From assembly GCA_045540315.1 (NCBI GenBank), contig JAZQHA010000123.1, forward strand, positions 1 to 9,585: a stretch of 9,585 nucleotides of DNA. Reading direction: 5' to 3'. Below the pieces are notes generated by a model that made no database searches, was not told the origin of the DNA, and saw only the letters and a list, made by a program, of their open reading frames with translations. The position numbers and the translations under genes were made by a program. This DNA is from CAG-557 sp045540315. GTDB lineage: Bacteria > Bacillota > Clostridia > Oscillospirales > Acutalibacteraceae. Positions 5,005 through 9,585 of the stretch are shown piece by piece. The number at the start of each line of letters is the position of its first letter. Positions within the stretch are counted from its first letter, which is position 1.

Positions 5005-6444
5005 ATGTCTTATACAATTAAATGTGGTAATTTCGCAAAAAGGCAGAACAGTACAAAACAGCCCAATACGACATACTGGGAAGAATTAGAAGTAAATCTA
5101 AAGGGTGGTACTTCTATAGAACAGCCTACCTTAACACTGAAGCACAATTTTTTTAATTATAATTATGTTGTGTTTCGTGGTCGCTATTATTTTGTAGATG
5201 ATATTGTGGCGCTTAGAAATGATCTGTATGAGGTTTCTCTATCGCTTGATATTCTTGCAACATATAAAAGCGAAATACTCGCTACTACACAGTTTGTAAG
5301 TTATTCAAGCGTTTCCGGCGGCGCCTGGTTGGCTGACACAAGAATCCCAGTATTAAAAAGTACAGTTGTCGGCAGTGCTTCTACTGCTTTGCCGTTTTTT
5401 CTTTCGGGCGGTTGGTATATCCTTTCATGTATTGGTAAAGTCGGGTCGTGTCTTTATGCGTTAAGCCTTGCAAACTTAAAAGCGTTAATTGCTTCTATTG
5501 CGGGCGGCACTGATGATTTTGAACAGACTGCAATAAACAGAGTAGATAACTATTTTGGAGGCCAGGCTCCCGCTACAGCCGAAGAAGCATTATACGCTTT
5601 TGCCCAGGTGACAACACAAAACGACATTTTAGGAAAGGCATATGGCAATGCTCCCAGTTGTCTTAGGTCGTGTTTGTATGTGCCGTTTGTAGTCAATTCC
5701 CAGGGCGGTGAAACGATCTGGTTAGGAAATTATAATACGGGTGTAACAGGTGTAGTAATTTCTGCTGAACCTGTAACGGGTTCTGTAAGTGTTAATATTC
5801 CGTGGCATTTTTCTGACTGGCGGCGTGGATACTGTGAACAGGTGTATTTATATCTACCTCTTGTGGGTATGGTTTCGGTTTCCTCCGACAACTTGACACA
5901 TACAAATACAATTACTGTTAATTATTCTTATACTGTTACAGATGGAACAGTTGCTTATCAGGTTATCGCGGGCGGTGAAATCATTGGCAGTTACGGCGGT
6001 AGTTGCGCAATTAATTATCCGCTTGGAGTTAATCAACAGGCGAGCGCGGGACAGGTTACACAATCTATTATGCAAGGTGTAGCGCAAACTGTCAGTGCCG
6101 GAATTACTGGGAATGTTGTAGGCGCGGTTGCGGGTATTGCCGCTACTGCCTACAATGCGTTAGATACGGCGCTTACTTCTCATCCGTCTTGTGTTGGTGG
6201 TATTGGTGGCGGCGCGGGTTCTGGTCTCAGTCATTCTGTGACCTGTTACACAGTTGCGCATGATACTGTTATTGATCCGTCCGATATGGCTGCTACAATG
6301 GGTGTGCCTACTATGAAACCCGTTATTTTGTCTAATTGTTCCGGGTATTGTCAGTGCGCTAATGCACATGTAGAATTGCCCGCGCCATTGCCGGAAATTA
6401 ATGCTGTTGATGCCTGGTTAAACAGCGGTTTTTATATAGAATAA
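5005..6444 (+). CDS. Tail knob / distal tail tube protein (phi29 gp9-like)
   Basis: This 479-residue protein is shorter than phi29 gp9 (599 residues), the hexameric distal tail protein whose long hydrophobic loops form a pore in the host membrane. The N-terminal part has the tail-tube signature (NYVVFRGRYYFVDDI, then LRNDLYEVSLSLDILATYKSEI at about 70-92). Residues about 345-408 are unusually rich in Gly, Ala and Val (SIMQGVAQTVSAGITGNVVG, then GAVAGIAATAYNALDTALTS, then GGIGGGAGSG), matching gp9's membrane-active loop. After the loop come a cysteine-containing segment (SNCSGYCQCANAHVEL) and a C-terminus VDAWLNSGFYIE, typical of these proteins in small podoviruses. The ribosome-binding site AAAAGGGGGT at about 4990-4999 precedes ATG 5005. 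The stop overlaps the connector gene's ribosome-binding site. The protein would form the tail tip and be involved in genome delivery. Confidence 0.85.
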   Translation: MSYTIKCGNFAKRQNSTKQPNTTYWEELEVNLKGGTSIEQPTLTLKHNFFNYNYVVFRGRYYFVDDIVALRNDLYEVSLSLDILATYKSEILATTQFVSYSSVSGGAWLADTRIPVLKSTVVGSASTALPFFLSGGWYILSCIGKVGSCLYALSLANLKALIASIAGGTDDFEQTAINRVDNYFGGQAPATAEEALYAFAQVTTQNDILGKAYGNAPSCLRSCLYVPFVVNSQGGETIWLGNYNTGVTGVVISAEPVTGSVSVNIPWHFSDWRRGYCEQVYLYLPLVGMVSVSSDNLTHTNTITVNYSYTVTDGTVAYQVIAGGEIIGSYGGSCAINYPLGVNQQASAGQVTQSIMQGVAQTVSAGITGNVVGAVAGIAATAYNALDTALTSHPSCVGGIGGGAGSGLSHSVTCYTVAHDTVIDPSDMAATMGVPTMKPVILSNCSGYCQCANAHVELPAPLPEINAVDAWLNSGFYIE

Positions 6445-6449
6445 AGGGG
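6443..6449 (+). promoter_or_regulatory. Ribosome-binding site that sets the connector start
   Basis: AAAGGGG at 6443-6449 lies eight bases before ATG 6458. The in-frame GTG at 6449 overlaps the site itself, so 6458 is the start. The site also overlaps the tail knob stop codon (6442-6444), coupling the two genes. Confidence 0.7.
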
Positions 6450-6457
6450 TGATAAAT

Positions 6458-7429
6458 ATGTTTGTTCCTTTTGGTTTTGAGAGCATAGCGGCATATGCTA
6501 CAAGCCGCACACCTACAGGAGAAATACAAGACACATTAACTACAAGGTATTTCAGCCGCGCCCTGTATGAACGGGTTACAAGTTTGTTTAAATGGGATAT
6601 TCCCGAAACGTGGAGTTTAGCATATTTAAATTATGTGCTCATCACTTGCGGTTATTGCGGAATTGTCGAAACTACAGGAAGAAAAGACAGTTTCAGTGAT
6701 GAAATAGTATACTATGGGTGGATTCCGCAGTGGGGGACGTTCACAGGTAGAAATATTTTCTATGAGCCAACTAAACTACTTGTTTCATCTTCTCTTATTA
6801 AGAAAGAATTTGAAATCGGCGGCGGTACTTGTGAAATTCTAAAAATGACGGATGATTATTTAGGGCTGTGGGATATTATAGACCATTATGCTGATGAATT
6901 AGCAAATGTTTGGACTTCACATAAAGTAAACCTTGTAAACAGCCGTCTGGCATATCTTCTTATTGCTCGTAATAAAGCAATGGGAGAAACGTTGAAGGCT
7001 ATTTTTGAAAAAATACAAGGTGGAGACCCCGCTATAATTACAGATGAAACATTAATCAAATCAATTCCGGCGGCGCCGGGGGGGAAGAATACTGATAACA
7101 CACCATGGTATTCTTTTACAGCGGATTGTGAAAAAGCTGCGAACGTGGCTACGCAGACACTTGAAATGCTAAAAGAAGTTATTCATCAGTTTGATAATGA
7201 AATTGGCATTCCCACAGTAGGAAGCAAAAAAGAACGCATGATTACTGATGAAATCGGAATGCTTACGGCAGACAGTTCAAGTAGGGTTTCACATTGGTAT
7301 GACAATTTATTTAGATCATGTGATAGAATTAATTCAGCAGCCGGAAAAAAATTAATTAGTGTTTCTATGCGTAACGAATTTGGGGGTAAGAGTGATGCAG
7401 ATGAAAATAACGCTTCTGGGATGGTATAG
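6458..7429 (+). CDS. Upper collar / head-tail connector (portal, phi29 gp10-like)
   Basis: This 323-residue protein is close to phi29 gp10 (309 residues), the dodecameric portal through which DNA is packaged and to which pRNA binds. The strongest evidence is KKERMITDEI at residues 257-266, which matches gp10's KKERMVTDEV almost exactly. SLIKKEFEI (112-120) matches gp10's YQKEFKLYN region. The N-terminal helices (YFSRALYERVTSLFKWDIPE, LAYLNYVLITCGYCGIV) also fit the fold. Residues about 204-217 (PAAPGGKNTDNTPW) form a Pro/Gly loop longer than gp10's at that point, encoded partly by a run of seven G at 7078-7084. ATG 6458 is chosen over GTG 6449 because of the ribosome-binding site. The gene overlaps the next by 35 bases. 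It partners with the capsid, lower collar, pRNA and ATPase. Confidence 0.92.
   Translation: MFVPFGFESIAAYATSRTPTGEIQDTLTTRYFSRALYERVTSLFKWDIPETWSLAYLNYVLITCGYCGIVETTGRKDSFSDEIVYYGWIPQWGTFTGRNIFYEPTKLLVSSSLIKKEFEIGGGTCEILKMTDDYLGLWDIIDHYADELANVWTSHKVNLVNSRLAYLLIARNKAMGETLKAIFEKIQGGDPAIITDETLIKSIPAAPGGKNTDNTPWYSFTADCEKAANVATQTLEMLKEVIHQFDNEIGIPTVGSKKERMITDEIGMLTADSSSRVSHWYDNLFRSCDRINSAAGKKLISVSMRNEFGGKSDADENNASGMV
7382..7386 (+). promoter_or_regulatory. Ribosome-binding site that sets the lower collar start
   Basis: GGGGG at 7382-7386, inside the connector gene, is eight bases before ATG 7395. A second in-frame ATG at 7401 is six bases further. Starts upstream of 7382 have no comparable site. 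Confidence 0.6.
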
Positions 7430-8006
7430 TATAGATGAAAATCTTTTTGACGGCTTAATTGTGCCAGATGGGCTTGATAAAGAAACTGTGATTGATTCTA
7501 TCCTGATGAGATGCGGCGAATTTAACATAATCTATTCGAATTTGGATTTTTTGAAATTTGCTATTAGAAATTGGAGCGAACGCCACAAAACGCAATTCGA
7601 AAAAATGATGCGCGCACTCACAGAAGATTATAACCCTGTGCATAACTATGACCGTTATGAAGAATTTTCCGATACTAAAAACGGAAATAGAAAAACTGAC
7701 GGAAGTTTGACAAGTAAAACTGTTTCAGAGAATACACAGGAAAATACTATTTCTGCGGATAATGTATCAGACTATCAGCCCGATAATAAAACAACAAACG
7801 AAACAAAAAATGATACTACAAACGTTGACAGTAACGCCGAAAGCTACACAGATAATATAAAACATAATGCGCATTTATATGGTAATATCGGCGTCACTAC
7901 TTCTATGGCAATGGTTAAAGAAGAAATTGATTTAAGAAACAGTTTTGGGATTTATGATCTTATAGCCGCAAAATTTGTCGAAGAGTTTTGCATTGTAATT
8001 TATTAA
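7395..8006 (+). CDS. Lower collar protein (phi29 gp11-like)
   Basis: This 203-residue protein is shorter than phi29 gp11 (293 residues), which joins the portal to the tail tube. It has the conserved frame of these proteins. The N-terminal domain carries NLFDGLIVPDGLDKETVIDS (16-35), LMRCGEF, then LDFLKFAIRNWSERHKTQFE (50-69) and DYNPVHNYDRYEE (78-90). Residues about 91-156 are a disordered, Asn/Thr/Asp/Ser-rich linker. The C-terminal block is HLYGNIGVTTSMAMVKEEID (160-179) and FGIYDLIAAKFVEEFCIVIY (184-203). The NIGVTTS motif near the end is shared by lower collar proteins of this phage group. ATG 7395 is chosen for its spacing from GGGGG at 7382-7386, which makes the gene overlap the connector by 35 bases. 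Confidence 0.85.
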   Translation: MQMKITLLGWYSIDENLFDGLIVPDGLDKETVIDSILMRCGEFNIIYSNLDFLKFAIRNWSERHKTQFEKMMRALTEDYNPVHNYDRYEEFSDTKNGNRKTDGSLTSKTVSENTQENTISADNVSDYQPDNKTTNETKNDTTNVDSNAESYTDNIKHNAHLYGNIGVTTSMAMVKEEIDLRNSFGIYDLIAAKFVEEFCIVIY

Positions 8007-8024
8007 TATTAAGGGGGTTCAATT

Positions 8025-9467
8025 ATGTTTCCATTTAACAAATATCCATATATGGATTATAACGCTTTCAATCTTGATTATCTGCTGTATAGGATGAAAC
8101 GGCTTAAAGATGATTTTGACAGTTTCACGATCTCGAACAAGCTGAAATATGCTGACCCTATTAATTGGAGCATTACAAAAAATTATGACCCAAATACAAT
8201 AGTTGTTACTGATGATGTGGCTTATATCAGTCTCAAGCCGGTTCCGGCGGGCGTTAGCATTAATGACACCGAATATTGGCTTGAAGCTTTTGACGCTTCC
8301 GGTTATAATATCCTTCAAGACCAGATTTACTCACTGGGCATCACGATTGGAAACCAGGGCGAAATGATCGACGATCTGGAAGAAGGAACTACATTACCGG
8401 ACTTTGTGAAGTATGACGCGAAGAAATTTGCAAATTCGTATATCGTCTGTTTCGGTGATTCGAATACTATGCCTAACCCGCCGAGCGGTTACGGAAACTG
8501 GTTCGAAACGATCAGTGCCTATCTGGCCCCGAAGGGGCATAAATCCTACGGTGTCAGCGGTGCTACAATTCAGAACAATGTCGGAAACTATCCGGCAGTA
8601 AGCAACCAGATCAACGGAGCGAATGACTTTCCAACTGATGAAGTAAGCCTTGTATTTATGATGGCGGGCATCAATGACTTTCATTATGGTACATACGATC
8701 AGGGCGCTTTTGGTTCCGCTTGCAAGAGCACCATACAGGCGATACATGCCAAATTTCCGAATGCGCTCATTGTTTCAATGATGGATTGCGGGCATCAGCT
8801 CCCGAACGGAAGAATGCTTCTTTATAATGAAGCAATGCAAAGAAATGTTACTATTATTGGTTCGGGCTATCAGTCTATCTTTGTTTCTATGGCTGATATG
8901 AGCTTACAAAATAATCTATGGTACAACCAGAATCACTATAGTACTACTGGTTCTTACGCGATCGCCGCGCGTTTGATGAATGCTATTTTCGGTTCTGGTA
9001 ACGGATATACACCGGCTCCGAGAAGAGCCAGAACTAATTATACCTCAAGTTCGCAAGGGCTTAATGGCGCTTATGATTTCAGTGTGGATAGTGTTACCAC
9101 CATTGACCCGTTCAATCTGGTAAGACGCGACCACAGCCGAATCTATTTTAAAACCTCCTTTAACAAAGGAAACGCGCCCGCAAGCGGTATTTGCAATATC
9201 CCGGGCGTATATGACCCCGCATTCATTGAAACAGGCGCGGCATATGTCCCGGTTATGATGCTAAGAAACGGCGCCCAAAGTCACATCAATGTGGCAGCGC
9301 TCACTAATGTAACCCCTAACCAGGCGGGAGACGGCGGTAACGATGAACCTTATATTATTGTCAAACTGCCGTATGCTAATGATGGTGATGAGGTGTGGAC
9401 CGGCGAGCGGGGCTATCTTGAAATAGATTCCGTAATCACGATCAGTGACACACAGGGCGGCAATTAA
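8025..9467 (+). CDS. Appendage / tail fibre protein with SGNH-hydrolase domain
   Basis: This 480-residue protein has three parts. Residues 1-40 (PYMDYNAFNLDYLLYRMKRL) resemble the virion-anchoring N-terminus common in these phages. Residues about 40-130 include a small beta domain (YDPNTIVVTDDVAYISLKPV) and a short coil. Residues about 136-325 are an SGNH/GDSL hydrolase: block I FGDSNT with Ser146, block II Gly179 in YGVSGAT, block III GIND with Asn217, and block V His304 in NQNHYSTTG. The usual Asp three residues before the His is Asn301. The remaining 155 residues are beta-rich and may form the C-terminal receptor-binding or trimer domain. SGNH domains in fibres often deacetylate surface glycans; that substrate is inferred. 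AAGGGGG at 8011-8017 precedes ATG 8025. It is the last gene before the terminator. Confidence 0.85.
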   Translation: MFPFNKYPYMDYNAFNLDYLLYRMKRLKDDFDSFTISNKLKYADPINWSITKNYDPNTIVVTDDVAYISLKPVPAGVSINDTEYWLEAFDASGYNILQDQIYSLGITIGNQGEMIDDLEEGTTLPDFVKYDAKKFANSYIVCFGDSNTMPNPPSGYGNWFETISAYLAPKGHKSYGVSGATIQNNVGNYPAVSNQINGANDFPTDEVSLVFMMAGINDFHYGTYDQGAFGSACKSTIQAIHAKFPNALIVSMMDCGHQLPNGRMLLYNEAMQRNVTIIGSGYQSIFVSMADMSLQNNLWYNQNHYSTTGSYAIAARLMNAIFGSGNGYTPAPRRARTNYTSSSQGLNGAYDFSVDSVTTIDPFNLVRRDHSRIYFKTSFNKGNAPASGICNIPGVYDPAFIETGAAYVPVMMLRNGAQSHINVAALTNVTPNQAGDGGNDEPYIIVKLPYANDGDEVWTGERGYLEIDSVITISDTQGGN

Positions 9468-9483
9468 TATATTCAAGTATATC

Positions 9484-9585
9484 TGAGTACCAAAAGAAGC
9501 GTGCTATACGTGCGCTTCTTTTTGAGTGCCAAAAATTCGTGAATTTCTGAGTTCCAATAAATGACTTATTGAGTTCCAATAAATG
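9484..9585 (+). repeat. Four copies of a TGAGTnCCAA direct repeat, array runs off the edge
   Basis: TGAGTNCCAA occurs at 9484, 9523, 9548 and 9570, with start-to-start distances of 39, 25 and 22 bases. The last two share a perfect 16-base unit, TGAGTTCCAATAAATG (9548-9563 and 9570-9585), and the window ends exactly at the end of the fourth copy. The first two flank the terminator. Function is unknown; a protein-binding array, a recombination site or the start of a longer intergenic repeat are all possible. Confidence 0.75.
9492..9523 (+). terminator. Intrinsic terminator at the end of the structural operon
   Basis: AAAAGAAGCG (9492-9501) pairs perfectly with CGCTTCTTTT (9513-9522) around an 11-base loop, with a T run at 9519-9523. 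It lies 25 bases after the appendage stop codon. The A-rich left arm means it could also terminate transcription arriving from the opposite strand. Confidence 0.85.

Noticed and set aside
4160..5017. Long 285-codon open frame on the minus strand
   Set aside because: It lies antisense to the capsid gene, has no ribosome-binding site and reads as low-complexity shadow of capsid codons.
7078..7084. Run of seven G in the connector gene as a frameshift site
   Set aside because: The frame continues to the conserved KKERMITDE motif and a normal C-terminus, and no alternative frame gives a useful product; it simply encodes a Pro/Gly loop.
9024..9467. Variable repeat of a diversity-generating retroelement in the appendage C-terminus
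   Set aside because: No template repeat with adenine-specific differences and no reverse transcriptase are in the window; the region shows no C-type lectin ending.
9484..9585. CRISPR array at the right edge
   Set aside because: The conserved core is only about 10-16 bases, gaps between the last copies are 6-15 bases, the spacing is uneven and no cas gene is near.

Overview
The window looks like part of the late (structural, packaging and lysis) region of a small phi29-type podovirus ("picovirus") of a Gram-positive host, most likely an anaerobic Bacillota such as a gut Clostridia. Four things support this. The protein set is that of phi29: gp16-type packaging ATPase, gp8-type capsid, gp9-type tail knob, gp10-type connector, gp11-type lower collar and an appendage protein. 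The connector carries the gp10 signature KKERMITDE. The lysin is a GH25 muramidase with CW_7 cell-wall repeats. Nearly every gene has a strong, closely spaced Shine-Dalgarno site. All genes lie on the + strand and are tightly packed. The DNA polymerase and terminal protein expected of such a phage are not in the window.

Layout. Bases 1-800 hold the tail of a membrane protein, a SpoVG-like protein, a 50-residue hypothetical and a zinc-ribbon protein. Bases 831-2692 hold the GH25 lysin and the DNA-packaging ATPase, the same order as phi29 genes 15 and 16. Bases 2693-2901 contain no protein gene. They hold what I read as a sigma-A-type promoter whose -10 box overlaps the ATPase stop codon, then a three-way-junction RNA with the topology of phi29 packaging RNA (pRNA), then a tRNA-Thr(UGU) only a few bases further on. 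Bases 2902-3715 hold three small genes: a hypothetical, a repeat-containing scaffold candidate and a YvrJ/BhlA-type membrane protein. Bases 3719-9467 hold the capsid, tail knob, connector, lower collar and an SGNH-hydrolase appendage protein. A hairpin separates capsid from tail knob and a clear intrinsic terminator ends the block. The last ~100 bases carry four copies of a short direct repeat that runs off the window edge.

How it works together. The portal dodecamer (gp10-like), a pRNA ring and the ATPase would form the packaging motor that fills the gp8-like capsid. Lower collar, tail knob and appendage would then be added to make the short tail. The lysin, with one of the small membrane proteins as holin, would release progeny.

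The most interesting item is the probable pRNA. It has helix A, a one-sided 5' bulge in the C/E arm, a separate D hairpin, and a GATC in the bulge that can pair with a GATC in the D loop, as needed for ring formation between neighbouring copies. Its placement between the ATPase gene and a tRNA suggests that RNase P cleavage of the tRNA could create the pRNA 3' end. Family calls are from sequence recognition by eye; no search or folding program was run.
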